This document shows, in pieces, positions 1-9,388 of a stretch of 64,000 nucleotides of DNA. Both the position numbers and the translations under genes were made by a program. Source of the stretch: Flavobacteriaceae bacterium (GTDB taxonomy: Bacteria > Bacteroidota > Bacteroidia > Flavobacteriales > Flavobacteriaceae); assembly GCA_013215095.1 (NCBI GenBank), contig JABSPM010000116.1, positions 1 to 64,000 on the forward strand, read 5' to 3'. The notes under the pieces were generated by a model that was given only the letters and a program-made list of their open reading frames with translations, was not told the DNA's origin and did no database searches. The stretch's first letter is position 1; each line of letters begins with the position of its first letter.

Positions 1-1
1 A

Positions 2-127
2 TATAAATCTTTAGACGAATTAGAAGCAAAGCTAATACAGCTAATTAAAAACACAAATAAACATAAAGTTAAAAGCATTACTTCTTATCAGTATCTAGTA
101 AATGCTTATTGCGGTATTTTTAATTAA
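2..127 (+). CDS. 3' end of an unknown coding region (start outside window)
   Basis: An open frame enters from the left edge and ends at TAA 125-127. It gives about 41 residues, Lys/Leu/Asn rich, ending CGIFN. The fragment has a normal codon pattern for this genome. I do not recognise the family. It lies directly beside an IS4 transposase remnant, so it may be part of another mobile-element gene or the gene that the element entered. Too little is visible to assign a function. Confidence 0.4.
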   Translation, partial: YKSLDELEAKLIQLIKNTNKHKVKSITSYQYLVNAYCGIFN

Positions 128-156
128 GAAGTGGTATAAAAAAAGTAAAACCCTCT

Positions 157-1168
157 TTATCTAAGTAAATTCCATTTGGGATTGTCTACCCAATTTCCGC
201 GTATTTGCCTATTTGAGATACTTTTTAGTAAAATTCTTCATATCTTTAAAGAAATCGGTAAATTTAACGTAGGTAAAAAGTCTTTCTCCACTAGGCTAAT
301 AAAATTAGAAAACGAATACGTTTCTTTAAGTGTTTTCTTCATTATCGTTATTAACAACAAAGCTATTAGTGTTACCCATATCTGTATTTGTATGGCATTT
401 TTGTTTTGCCCATATAAGAAGGTATTGTAGAGGAAAGTTTTACTTGATTTTCTTGAACATTAACTCTATTTGCCAACGTATTTTATACAAGCTTGTAATA
501 TTTTGGGCAGGTTCATCAAACAAATTAGTTAGAAAATAATACGCTTTGTTCTTTTCTTGATGATAAAAGCTTACAAGCCTTAATATAACTTCCTTTTCAA
601 TCCCATCTTCTCTGTATTTTAAATACTACTTTGTCATCATTTATACAACATCAAGGTGTTACCAATCTAGGTGAGGTATTATTATTTGATAAAACTTACG
701 CTTTATTTGATAAGTGGAACAATAATGATATTTATTTTGTAACCCGTTTAAAGAACAACGCTAAAGAACGTTTTATATAAGAGTTTGATCTAGAAGAAGT
801 CACACCAGATATGATATTAAGAGATGAATCGTGTTCTTTAGCCTCGCTATGGTAAACTTTAACTGGAATACCTGCCTGCATATCTAGCTTTTGGTGACTT
901 TTTATACCGCCTTTTCGTTTGCCACTGCTTGGATTACGACTAACGCATTAAAAAATAGGCTGAAACAGGCTAATTTTAGTAGGGTCTATGCTACGTGATT
1001 TTTTATCCATAACTAATTGTTGGTGGCTGTCTGATAAATCTGGGTAATATGTTGTTACCAAATCGTAGTAGATAGCTTCAAATACTTTATAATCCCTTCT
1101 TTTGTTGGCATCAGATAGCGTACTTCTATCAGGTGTGTAATCAAATTTATAAGCTGACCAAAAAACGG
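157..1168 (-). pseudogene. IS4-family transposase, decayed and internally rearranged
   Basis: Read on the minus strand, 1168-828 encodes the N-terminal half of an IS4 DDE transposase. It shows RSTLSDANKRRD, then SIDPTKISLF with the first catalytic Asp, and GKRKGGIKSH. 640-157 encodes the C-terminal part, with RWQIELMFKKIK carrying the catalytic Glu, then QIWVTLIALLL in a shifted frame. The middle part, LGEVLLFDKTY and YFVTRLKNNA with the second Asp, lies on the plus strand at about 634-827, so it is inverted relative to both flanks. In-frame stops interrupt LFQPIF, KERFI and KKIK, and at least two frameshifts occur. The N-terminal roughly 100 residues are missing. The element is dead. No terminal repeats or target duplication could be assigned. 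Confidence 0.85.
634..827 (+). other. inverted internal segment of the IS4 pseudogene
   Basis: The segment begins with TCATC (634-638) and ends with GATGA (823-827), a 5-bp inverted repeat at the breakpoints. Turning it over restores one continuous reading on the minus strand. EAKEHDS joins in frame to SFIQHQGVTNLGEV on one side, and DMILRD joins DKVVFK on the other. The only remaining defects are the in-frame TAA (778-780) and a one-base slip just after the junction. The restored order is that of a normal IS4 transposase. The inversion is therefore read directly from the sequence; its mechanism is inferred. Confidence 0.8.
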
Positions 1169-1169
1169 T

Positions 1170-1214
1170 TGTCCGCTAAAAAAACCTCAATTATTGCGTT
1201 TTTTTTAGCGGACA
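1170..1214. repeat. 15-16 bp inverted repeat (hairpin) at the truncated end of the IS4 remnant
   Basis: The left arm TGTCCGCTAAAAAAAC (1170-1185) pairs with the right arm 1198-1214, which has eight T and then AGCGGACA. About 12 bases separate them. The arm abuts the point where transposase homology stops. It could be an IS terminal repeat, two abutting IS ends, a small MITE-like palindrome, or a bidirectional terminator; the T/A-rich arms fit the last option too. The remaining sequence to 1393 holds no convincing gene. Confidence 0.6.
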
Positions 1215-1393
1215 CTAATAATTGAAAAAATAAAAATTGAAAGTGCAATACATGTAAAATTTGGAATTGAATAATACGACACACATAAGCACAATTCTTA
1301 CACCACCAAGCTCTCGGATATGGTACTTTTCCCTTAAATGGTGATGCTTAGATAGTATATCTTTTAAGAATTGTATCTAATTATAAAATCCAC

Positions 1394-1423
1394 AAAAGCC
1401 TAGGATTTCATTCTTAGGCTTTT
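1394..1423 (-). terminator. intrinsic terminator downstream of rny
   Basis: AAAAGCCTA (1394-1402) pairs with TAGGCTTTT (1415-1423) around a 12-base loop, 25 bp after the rny stop codon at 1448. The run of T/A on both sides lets it work on either strand, but rny is the only real gene pointing at it. Confidence 0.7.
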
Positions 1424-1447
1424 CAGAATATACGATTTACCACTAGA

Positions 1448-3025
1448 TTATTTTGCAATATTAACGACTCTAGTTTCTCTAATTACGGTTACTTTTACTT
1501 GACCTGGGTAGGTCATATCTGTTTGTATTTTTTGAGAGATTTCAAAAGATAAATTTGCAGCTTTTTCATCGCTTACTTTTTCACTTTCCACAATAACTCT
1601 CAATTCTCTTCCCGCCTGGATAGCATAAGCTTTCTTTACCCCTGTAAATCCAAAAGCAATATCTTCTAAATCTTTTAATCTTTGAATATAGGAGTCTAAT
1701 ACTTGACGTCTTGCTCCAGGTCTTGCGCCTGAGATTGCATCACAAACTTGTATGACTGGTGCTAACAAATATTTCATCTCAATCTCATCATGATGGGCTC
1801 CAATAGAATTGCACACCTCTTTCTTTTCTCCAAACTTTTCCGCCCACTGCATCCCTAAAATTGCATGTGGTGTTTCCATATCCTTCTCCGCATCAGGAAC
1901 TTTACCAATATCATGAAGTAATCCTGCGCGCTTAGCTAATTTTGGATTTAACCCTAATTCCGCAGCCATAATTCCACATAATTTTGCAACCTCTCTAGAA
2001 TGCTGCAATAAATTTTGCCCGTAAGATGAGCGGTACTTCATACGACCTACCATCTTAATTAACTCTGGGTGCAAGCCATGAATTCCCAAATCAATAACCG
2101 TACGCTTACCTACTTCTATAATTTCTTGATCTATTTGCTTACTGGTCTTTTTAACAACTTCTTCAATACGCGCTGGATGGATACGACCATCTGTAACCAA
2201 TTTATGAAGTGACAACCTTGCAACTTCTCTTCTTACTGAATCGAAACACGATAATATGATTGCTTCTGGAGTATCATCTACAATTATCTCCACTCCTGTT
2301 GCTGCTTCTATAGCTCTGATGTTTCGTCCTTCTCTACCAATAATACGTCCCTTGATATCATCGGACTCTATATTAAATACAGACACACAGTTATCAACCG
2401 TTTCCTCAGTACCTATACGCTGAATTGTATTGATAATAATCTTCTTGGCTTCTTGCTGTGCTGTTAATTTAGCTTCTTCCATCTTATCTTGTACATAAGC
2501 CATGGCGTCATTCTTAGCTTCGCCTTTTAGAGATTCTACTAATTGAGCCTTTGCATCTTCTGCAGATAAGCCAGAAATAACTTCTAACTGCTGCACTTTA
2601 CTCTTGTGAAGCTTTTCAATTTCTTGTTTACGTTTATCTAAAAAATCTAATCGATAATTATAATCTTTTAGTTTCTCTGTTACTTCTTTATTTAACTTCT
2701 TATTTTTTGCTAATTCTGAAGATACTTGAGATTCTTTATCTCTCGTACGTTTCTCTGCTTCTGCAGTTTTTTTATCTCTAGAAAAGATAACTTTCTCATG
2801 TTCAGATTTTAATTCAATAAATTTTTCTTTTGCTTGTAAAATTTTATCTTTTTTTATCGTCTCTCCTTTATTTTTTGCATTTTTAAGAATAGTTTGAGCT
2901 TCTTTTTCTGCATTATCTATAATCTTTGAAGCACTGCTCTTTTCTAGAGCTTTTGCTATAATAAACCCAATCACTACGCCAGTAATCAGTCCACCTACAA
3001 TTAATAAAATTGTGTTCGTATCCAT
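1448..3025 (-). CDS. rny: ribonuclease Y
   Basis: A 525-residue, membrane-anchored endoribonuclease that starts mRNA decay in many bacteria lacking RNase E. Residues 5-26 form one N-terminal membrane segment. Residues 30-200 are a long charged coiled coil. A KH RNA-binding domain follows, with the GxxG-type motif at about 229-235 (IIGREGRN). The HD phosphohydrolase domain has its metal-binding His-Asp at 371-372 (LLHDIGK). Length and domain order match the family. The start ATG at 3025 gives the expected membrane anchor. It is preceded by the 6S RNA and zapA on the same strand and followed by a terminator. Confidence 0.95.
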   Translation of the reverse strand: MDTNTILLIVGGLITGVVIGFIIAKALEKSSASKIIDNAEKEAQTILKNAKNKGETIKKDKILQAKEKFIELKSEHEKVIFSRDKKTAEAEKRTRDKESQVSSELAKNKKLNKEVTEKLKDYNYRLDFLDKRKQEIEKLHKSKVQQLEVISGLSAEDAKAQLVESLKGEAKNDAMAYVQDKMEEAKLTAQQEAKKIIINTIQRIGTEETVDNCVSVFNIESDDIKGRIIGREGRNIRAIEAATGVEIIVDDTPEAIILSCFDSVRREVARLSLHKLVTDGRIHPARIEEVVKKTSKQIDQEIIEVGKRTVIDLGIHGLHPELIKMVGRMKYRSSYGQNLLQHSREVAKLCGIMAAELGLNPKLAKRAGLLHDIGKVPDAEKDMETPHAILGMQWAEKFGEKKEVCNSIGAHHDEIEMKYLLAPVIQVCDAISGARPGARRQVLDSYIQRLKDLEDIAFGFTGVKKAYAIQAGRELRVIVESEKVSDEKAANLSFEISQKIQTDMTYPGQVKVTVIRETRVVNIAK

Positions 3026-3042
3026 CTTTTAGTTTTATTTAT

Positions 3043-3221
3043 AAAAAAAGCCTACATCGGTTGTGGTTTTGTATAAACTCCTTAAAAACAAGTTTAGGGC
3101 TAACAAGCTGATCAAGGATCTGCCCAAGTATTACTACTAGCAGCCTGCTTTTACAACTTCAACTCACCCTTTTTAAAGAATTAACGTTGAGTTTATCAAA
3201 AAAATAACCAATGTAGGCAGT
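3043..3221 (-). ncRNA. ssrS: 6S RNA (6S-Flavo type)
   Basis: A 180-base intergenic segment between zapA and rny folds as a long rod. The 5' end (minus strand, 3218-3206) GCCTACATTGGTT pairs over 13 bp with 3062-3050, with one G-U pair. Further in, ATAAACTC (around 3197-3190) pairs with GAGTTTAT (around 3079-3086), leaving an internal open region. The closing stem is followed by a T-run, so the RNA ends at its own terminator. Position next to zapA is a known location of 6S RNA genes, and a Flavobacteria-specific 6S family is described. 6S RNA binds the RNA polymerase holoenzyme and tunes transcription in stationary phase. The call rests on fold and synteny, not on a covariance-model hit. Confidence 0.75.
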
Positions 3222-3242
3222 AACCATACTTATTTAAAGAAC

Positions 3243-3536
3243 TTAAGAATCTAAATGCAACTTCAAAAGCTCATCCAACGCGACTAACTTCTGTTGAACT
3301 TCCTCATTCAAATTCTCTCTATCTATTGTTTTTTGTTCCAATTGAGACGCAAATTGCAAGGCACACATGGCCAATACATCTTGTTTGTCCCTCACGGAAT
3401 AATTTTGCTCAAATTGACGTATTGCTAAATCAATGCTTTGAGCCGCTTTTCGTAATCCTTGCTCTCGACTTGGTTCTGTAGTAATAGGATACACTCTATT
3501 TGCTATCGATAGCTTTATTTTTAGCTTTTCAGACAT
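3243..3536 (-). CDS. zapA: cell division protein ZapA
   Basis: A 97-residue protein starting MSEKLKIKLSIANRVYPI and followed by an Arg/Glu-rich helix, the pattern of ZapA. ZapA binds FtsZ at the division site and bundles its filaments. The N-terminal half is the small beta domain; the C-terminal half (about 45-95) is a coiled coil for dimer/tetramer formation. It lies 16 bp after the coiled-coil gene at 3553-3843, so the two are probably co-transcribed from the promoter at 3868-3898. The 6S RNA follows at once. Confidence 0.9.
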   Translation of the reverse strand: MSEKLKIKLSIANRVYPITTEPSREQGLRKAAQSIDLAIRQFEQNYSVRDKQDVLAMCALQFASQLEQKTIDRENLNEEVQQKLVALDELLKLHLDS

Positions 3537-3552
3537 TAATTACTACGTCATA

Positions 3553-3843
3553 TTATTCAGATAGTTGTGCTATACAATAATCCAACTCTCTAATTAATAC
3601 ATTTATTTTAAGCTTTGTTTCTTTCTTATTCTCGTCACTGCCTAATATTGAATTTGCAAGTTTAAGCGTTTCATATTTATCTTCCCATTCTGACACTGCT
3701 TTCGAAAGCCTATCATTCTCTTCTTGAGACTTTGACAAATCAGCGCTTAATCTAGAATTAGTTTGCTTTAAAACTTCAAATTTGTGTAGCAACTTACTAA
3801 TCCTATGCTCTAAAGAATCTACAACAGTCTCTATTATAATCAT
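3553..3843 (-). CDS. small coiled-coil protein upstream of zapA
   Basis: A 96-residue protein that is almost entirely one predicted coiled coil: heptad-like Leu/Ile spacing from about 8 to 60, and many Lys, Glu and Ser. ATG at 3843 is preferred over the in-frame TTG at 3849. No catalytic motif is visible. Placement directly before zapA, with 16 bp between them, suggests a role beside ZapA in cell division, comparable in shape to ZapB. That role is inference from position and coil structure only. Confidence 0.7.
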   Translation of the reverse strand: MIIIETVVDSLEHRISKLLHKFEVLKQTNSRLSADLSKSQEENDRLSKAVSEWEDKYETLKLANSILGSDENKKETKLKINVLIRELDYCIAQLSE

Positions 3844-3867
3844 TTGCAAACAACAATACTAATTATA

Positions 3868-3898
3868 CAAAGTTAACATACCCATAGCAAAATTACAA
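3868..3898 (-). promoter_or_regulatory. promoter of the coiled-coil/zapA/6S region
   Basis: On the minus strand, TTG (3898-3896) is followed after 20 bases by TAACTTTG (3875-3868). This matches the Bacteroidota -33/-7 consensus TTG and TAnnTTTG. Transcription should start near 3861, about 18 bases before the ATG at 3843. Confidence 0.6.
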
Positions 3899-4021
3899 TT
3901 GTTTTACTATAAAATTTAAAACAACTTAATTTTCAAACTGTTACATAACAGTAGGCAAGGTAATTGCTATCAAGTTTGTATATTAATTTCTATTTAATAA
4001 CTTAGCTCTAATATCTTGTAC

Positions 4022-5710
4022 ATGCGAATACTATTTTTATATTTCATATTATCTTGTCAATTACTGATTTCACAAAACCCGTATCCACAAGACTATTTTG
4101 GACATCCTCTTGATATTCCTTTGGTATTATCGGGAACCTTTGGTGAGTTGCGTTCCAATCACTTCCATGCAGGCCTTGACATAAAAACACAACAAACAAC
4201 AGGTTTAAAGGTTTTGGCAGCTGCTAATGGCTATGTTAGTAGAATTAAAATATCCCATTATGGTTATGGTAAAGCGCTATACATTACACATCCTAATGGC
4301 TATACTACGGTATATGCACATCTCAAAAAATTTAGTCCAGATATTGAAGCTTATATTAAAAAACGACAATATAAAGCAGCGCGCTTTGAGATAGAACTAT
4401 TCCCGAAGGCAGAAGAATTGTGCGTTTTAAAAGGTAATATCGTGGCATTTAGTGGAAACACAGGTTCTTCAGGCGGGCCACATCTCCATTTTGAAATCAG
4501 AGACAAACAAGAACGTCCGTTAAATCCAATGCTTTTTGGAATCATAGTAAAAGACACTCGGGCACCAATGATTTTAGCTGCATTTGCTTATCCTATTGGG
4601 AAAAATGCTCATATCAACAATTCTAGCACTCGCACTAAACTGAGACTTATACCTCAAAAAAACGGAAATTACAAAACAGAAAATATCGCAGCTTATGGGC
4701 AAATAGGTTTTGGTGTTGTATCTTATGATCGCCAAGATATGGCTACCAATAAAAACGGAGTAAACAATATTCAAGGAACTTATAATGGCAATACTACAAT
4801 AGAAATTGACTTTAAGCGCTTCTCCTTTGATGAAACCAAACACCTTAATCGTTTAATTGACTATGAATACTTTAAAAAGCACAAATCTAGAATCCAAAAA
4901 CTTTTTGTAGAACCCAACAATCCATTAAGCTTATTTAAAAATGTTGACAACCATGGTTATGTTATAGTTGAAGACAGTACTGCATCTATATACAAGGTAT
5001 GTATTAAAGATTTTAATGGAAATAAAAGTTGGTTAGAGATCCCTATAAACGGTATAAAAAATGACAGTCTTCGTCCCAAAAAAAGACAGGTTACAGACTA
5101 TTTTTTATACGCATCTCAAGCTACTGATCTTGAAAAAAACAACATCAAAGTTAGCATACCAAAAAACACATTTTACGATGATTTTTTTATAGATTTTGAT
5201 GTGAATAACGACACACTAACTTTACATACCCCAACAATTCCAGTCCAAAAGCGATTTACAATTGATTTTGATATCAGTCATTACTCTGGATCCGACAAAG
5301 ACAAACTCTATATTGCCTCCATTGGAAAATATAAAGACAAACTTTACTACACGAACACAATAAAAAAAGGAAATATTTTAAGTACTAGAACAAAAAATCT
5401 AGGCAAATACACCTTAGCCACTGACATCGATAAGCCCCAAATAAAACCTATAAACTTCTTTGATGGGAAATGGCTTAGTAAATTTCGATATCTGAAATTA
5501 AAAATAAACGATAAGACTTCTGGCATTAAGAGTTATCGTGCTACAGTTAATGGAAAATGGATTTTAATGGAGTATGACTATAAAAAAGGTATCTTAACAC
5601 ATGATTTCAATGATAATATCGTTAATGAAACAAAAAATAATTTAAAGGTAATTGTTACCGACAATGTTGGAAATAGTGCTATTTTTGAAGCAAGCTTTTT
5701 TAGAAAATAA
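4022..5710 (+). CDS. M23 family (LytM-type) peptidoglycan endopeptidase
   Basis: A 562-residue secreted protein. Residues 1-18 are a signal peptide. The peptidase domain at about 25-175 carries the zinc ligands of M23 enzymes: His49 and Asp53 in HFHAGLD, and His154/His156 in GPHLHFEI, plus His100. The family cleaves cross-links or glycine-type bonds in peptidoglycan. The roughly 380-residue C-terminal part is beta-rich, ends in an immunoglobulin-like fold by appearance, and has no motif I recognise. ATG at 4022 is chosen over an in-frame TTG at 4016 because it starts the signal peptide directly. It may be co-transcribed with the TonB receptor that follows. Confidence 0.88.
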   Translation: MRILFLYFILSCQLLISQNPYPQDYFGHPLDIPLVLSGTFGELRSNHFHAGLDIKTQQTTGLKVLAAANGYVSRIKISHYGYGKALYITHPNGYTTVYAHLKKFSPDIEAYIKKRQYKAARFEIELFPKAEELCVLKGNIVAFSGNTGSSGGPHLHFEIRDKQERPLNPMLFGIIVKDTRAPMILAAFAYPIGKNAHINNSSTRTKLRLIPQKNGNYKTENIAAYGQIGFGVVSYDRQDMATNKNGVNNIQGTYNGNTTIEIDFKRFSFDETKHLNRLIDYEYFKKHKSRIQKLFVEPNNPLSLFKNVDNHGYVIVEDSTASIYKVCIKDFNGNKSWLEIPINGIKNDSLRPKKRQVTDYFLYASQATDLEKNNIKVSIPKNTFYDDFFIDFDVNNDTLTLHTPTIPVQKRFTIDFDISHYSGSDKDKLYIASIGKYKDKLYYTNTIKKGNILSTRTKNLGKYTLATDIDKPQIKPINFFDGKWLSKFRYLKLKINDKTSGIKSYRATVNGKWILMEYDYKKGILTHDFNDNIVNETKNNLKVIVTDNVGNSAIFEASFFRK

Positions 5711-5723
5711 AATAATATTCCTC

Positions 5724-8186
5724 TTGAAATTAAAAACATCACTCTCGTTACTAATTTTTAATGCATTCTTTATAATTGGAATTGCGCAGACAGCAACACT
5801 TAAAGGTGTTATTTTAGACGAAACTAACACACCTATACCAAACGTTGGTATTAAAGCTGGAATTGATGGTACGACAAGCAATGAAAATGGTTTTTTTATT
5901 CTAAAAATCCCTGCTAACAAGGATGTTTCGGTAACCCTTAGTCATATTAACTTTAAAAAAATAATACAAAGTTTCAACCTAAAGAATGGTCAAGAACTTG
6001 AGTTCAATCCAGTAATGAAAATGGACATTGAACAGATTTCTGAAGTTGTAATTAAGGGGAGTAAACGAAAAGCTTTACAAGGTGTTACTACAATTGAGCC
6101 AGAACTTATACGAACCATCAAGGGCGCGCAACCAGGTGTTGAGAACTTACTTAAAACCCTGCCTGGTGTAAACATTACAAACGAATTGAGTACACAGTAT
6201 TCTGTAAGAGGGGGAAATTTTGATGAAAATTTAGTCTATGTTAATGAAATAGAAGTTTATAGACCATTTCTTATACGTTCTGGGCAGCAAGAAGGATTAA
6301 GCTTTGTAAATACAGACATGACACAAAATGTAGAATTCTCCGCAGGTGGGTTCCAAGCTAAATATGGAGACAAACTATCGTCTGTTTTAGATATCACCTA
6401 CAGAAACCCACAGAAATTTGGTATCAACGCAGATCTAAGTTTGCTCGGAGCAAGTCTTACTACTGAGGCTACCTCAAAAGATTCAAAACTTTCAGGTATA
6501 ATTGGTTTTAGGTATAGAGATAATAGCCTTTTAGTTTCGGCAAAAGAAACTGAAACCAATTATGATCCAAAATTTGTTGATGTGCAAAGTTATTTAACCT
6601 ATAAATTTTCTAGTAAATTTCATTTAAGTTTTTTAGGAAATGCATCCGTTAACAAATACAATTACCAACCACAGACGAGACAGACCAACTTTGGAACACT
6701 AGACAATCCATTAGCTTTATTAGTCTTTTATCAAGGTCAAGAAAAAGATGCGTATCAAACCTATTTTGGTGCTTTTAAAGGCACATATTTTGCAAATGAT
6801 AATCTAGAACTAAAACTTATTGCATCAACCTATCATACGACTGAAGAGGAATATTTTGATATTTTAGCGCAATACCGTCTTGGTGAGGTCAATAGCAACA
6901 TTGGTGATGAAAATCTTGGCGAAGTTGAGTATAGCGAAGGCATTGGTTCACAAATAAGTCATGCACGTAATGATTTGGATGCGTTAATCTCAACTGTTGA
7001 GCATAAAGGCTCTTATAAACTTAATGGACATATTTTAGAGTGGTCTGCAAAATACACCAAAGAAGATATTAGAGATCGTATTGTAGAATGGGAAGTTATT
7101 GATTCTGCTGGTTTTTCTATAAACCCACCTGATACTGGTAACTTTAACAATCAACCCTATACAGCATACGAGGGACCGCTGGTACCTTTTCAAAATATAA
7201 GAGCAACCAATAACACAACAATTGACCGAATACAAGCTTACGCACAATGGAGTAAACGCACAAATATTGAGGATAATGAATTCTTTTTTAATGCAGGTGT
7301 GCGTTTACATAATTGGAATGTGAAAGGTGAGGGAATAAAAAACACAAGGCAAACCGTGTTTAGTCCAAGAGTACAATTTGCTATTAAACCGAATTGGAAA
7401 AAAGACATGCTCTTTAGACTTAGTGGTGGATTATATTACCAACCTCCTTTTTATAGAGAATTGAGAGGTTCAGATGGTGCGGTTAATTCTGATGTAAAAG
7501 CACAGCAATCTTTTCATTTAGTGCTGGGAAATGACTACAGCTTTGAGATGTGGGAGCGCCCATTTAAACTCGTCTCAGAAGCTTATTATAAAATTATGTC
7601 TGATGTTAATCCCTATACAATCGAAAATGTAAGAATACGCTATGCTGCTAACAATAATGCTAAAGCACGTGCGTACGGATTGGACCTGAGAATTAATGGT
7701 GAATTTGTTCCTGGAACAGAATCTTGGTTTTCTTTTGGGTATTTAAAGACAGAAGAAAACATAGATGATCGTGGGTATATTGCTCGTCCTACAGATCAAC
7801 GTTTGAAATTTGGAATTCTATTTCAAGACTATATACCAACAATACCTAATTTAAAAATGTATTTGAACTTGGTGTACAATACAGGTGTTCCTGGCGGATC
7901 ACCTAGTTATGCAGATGTTTATCAATATCAAAACAGATTACCAGATTATAAAAGAGCAGATCTAGGAGTATCTTATGTGCTTGTAGATGCCAAAAAACAA
8001 TTTGACACAGGTTGGAAACGTGTATTCAAAGACCTTACTGTTGGTATTGAAATATTTAACATGTTTGATGTTCAAAACTCCATTACAAATACATGGGTTA
8101 GAGATGTGTACTCTAAAAGTCAGTATGCAATTCCAAACTATTTGACGCCTCGCGTTTTTAACCTAAGACTTGGAATGAGGTTTTAA
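5724..8186 (+). CDS. TonB-dependent receptor with carboxypeptidase-D-like N-terminal domain
   Basis: An 820-residue outer-membrane receptor. After a signal peptide (LKTSLSLLIFNAFF) comes a CarboxypepD_reg domain at about 25-105 (LKGVILDETNTPIPNVGIKA). A plug domain follows at about 115-220 (LLKTLPGVNITNE, YSVRGGNFDENLVYVN). A beta-barrel then runs to the C-terminus, ending in Phe (LRLGMRF) as expected for barrel assembly. The substrate is not evident; no SusD partner is nearby. An ATG at 5652 exists but would add about 24 residues ahead of the signal sequence and overlap the peptidase gene by 59 bp. TTG at 5724 gives a clean signal peptide and is preferred. Confidence 0.88.
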   Translation: MKLKTSLSLLIFNAFFIIGIAQTATLKGVILDETNTPIPNVGIKAGIDGTTSNENGFFILKIPANKDVSVTLSHINFKKIIQSFNLKNGQELEFNPVMKMDIEQISEVVIKGSKRKALQGVTTIEPELIRTIKGAQPGVENLLKTLPGVNITNELSTQYSVRGGNFDENLVYVNEIEVYRPFLIRSGQQEGLSFVNTDMTQNVEFSAGGFQAKYGDKLSSVLDITYRNPQKFGINADLSLLGASLTTEATSKDSKLSGIIGFRYRDNSLLVSAKETETNYDPKFVDVQSYLTYKFSSKFHLSFLGNASVNKYNYQPQTRQTNFGTLDNPLALLVFYQGQEKDAYQTYFGAFKGTYFANDNLELKLIASTYHTTEEEYFDILAQYRLGEVNSNIGDENLGEVEYSEGIGSQISHARNDLDALISTVEHKGSYKLNGHILEWSAKYTKEDIRDRIVEWEVIDSAGFSINPPDTGNFNNQPYTAYEGPLVPFQNIRATNNTTIDRIQAYAQWSKRTNIEDNEFFFNAGVRLHNWNVKGEGIKNTRQTVFSPRVQFAIKPNWKKDMLFRLSGGLYYQPPFYRELRGSDGAVNSDVKAQQSFHLVLGNDYSFEMWERPFKLVSEAYYKIMSDVNPYTIENVRIRYAANNNAKARAYGLDLRINGEFVPGTESWFSFGYLKTEENIDDRGYIARPTDQRLKFGILFQDYIPTIPNLKMYLNLVYNTGVPGGSPSYADVYQYQNRLPDYKRADLGVSYVLVDAKKQFDTGWKRVFKDLTVGIEIFNMFDVQNSITNTWVRDVYSKSQYAIPNYLTPRVFNLRLGMRF

Positions 8187-8236
8187 AAGTACATAGATTA
8201 TACTATAAAATAATAATTCTAACCTGAATTAGCTTC

Positions 8237-9388
8237 CTAGTCTGTTAACGTTTTCAATACTTTAACAACATAGTCAACCTCTTCAAGAGTATTATAAATA
8301 CTAAACGAAAAACGAATAGATGGTTTTTCTATGTCTTCCTGAGATAGAATTTCTGAAAGGACATGGGATCCTATAGAACCACCGCTTTGACAAGCACTTG
8401 CCTTTGAACACGCAATACCCTTTAGATCTAAATGAAACAACAACATTCCCGCTTTATCTGAACCTACCGGTATAGCGATATTGATTAGTGTATAGGTGCT
8501 TTTCTCTAAATCTCCAGAACAGCCATTGAATACAATATCAGGAATTTCTCTAGACACAGTTTCTATAAAATACTTTTTTAAACGTTTTATATACGCTTTA
8601 TCTTCTCTTAAATTAGCATAAGCCAATCGCAATGCCAGCTCCAAACCTACAATATTATGTATGCTTTCGGTTCCTGCTCTAAACCCTCGCTCCTGCAAAC
8701 CTCCAAAAATCAAAGGTTTTAAACCCGAATTTTTTCTTACAAATGCAAAACCAATACCTTTTGGACCGTGGAATTTATGAGCACTTACTGCCATAAAATC
8801 GACCTTAAGTTTAGACAAATCAAATTCATAGTGCCCAACAGATTGCACCATATCACAGTGAAACAATGCCTTATATGTTGTGCACAAGTCAGCAACAGCG
8901 TCAAGGTCTAATAGATTTCCAACTTCATTATTTACATGCATCAAACTCACTAGTGTTTTTGGATGCTGCTGTAATAAATAATCTAAATGCGTTAAATCAA
9001 TGTTCCCGTCGTCCAATATATTCACATAACTTACAGCAACATTATATTCAGTTTGTAATTGATTTAGAGTGCGTAAAACAGCGTGATGTTCTATCTTAGA
9101 CGAAATAAAATGTGTGATTTTTAAATCTCTTGCTGCGCTGCGTAACGCTAAATTATCGGCTTCTGTACCTCCTGAAGTAAAAATTATTTCTCCCGCCGAC
9201 ACATTAAAATGTGCTGCTATATCTTTTCTGCATCGCTCAATAACTGCTTTAGAGGCACGACCATAACTATGCAAGGACGATGGATTCCCATAATTACTTT
9301 TTAAAATTTCACTCATAGCATCTACAACCTCATCTCTCAATTGGGTTGTTGCTGCATTATCAAAGTAAACGGTTCTAGTTGTATTCAT
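8237..9388 (-). CDS. cysteine desulfurase (NifS/IscS-like)
   Basis: A 383-residue class V aminotransferase-fold enzyme using PLP to take sulfur from cysteine as a persulfide. Visible features are the N-terminal VYFDNAATT, the Schiff-base lysine near 205 in VSAHKFHGPKG, and the active-site Cys in the loop ACSKASACQSGG at about 325. RAGTESIHNIVGLE before that loop is also typical. ATG at 9388 is preferred over the in-frame TTG at 9397. It stands alone, convergent with the TonB gene, with no isc/suf genes beside it, so it may serve tRNA thiolation or general sulfur transfer rather than a dedicated Fe-S operon. Confidence 0.9.
   Translation of the reverse strand: MNTTRTVYFDNAATTQLRDEVVDAMSEILKSNYGNPSSLHSYGRASKAVIERCRKDIAAHFNVSAGEIIFTSGGTEADNLALRSAARDLKITHFISSKIEHHAVLRTLNQLQTEYNVAVSYVNILDDGNIDLTHLDYLLQQHPKTLVSLMHVNNEVGNLLDLDAVADLCTTYKALFHCDMVQSVGHYEFDLSKLKVDFMAVSAHKFHGPKGIGFAFVRKNSGLKPLIFGGLQERGFRAGTESIHNIVGLELALRLAYANLREDKAYIKRLKKYFIETVSREIPDIVFNGCSGDLEKSTYTLINIAIPVGSDKAGMLLFHLDLKGIACSKASACQSGGSIGSHVLSEILSQEDIEKPSIRFSFSIYNTLEEVDYVVKVLKTLTD

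Noticed and set aside
176-539. Plus-strand open frames of 84 and 69 residues
   Set aside because: They are antisense to the C-terminal part of the IS4 pseudogene, which accounts for the sequence.
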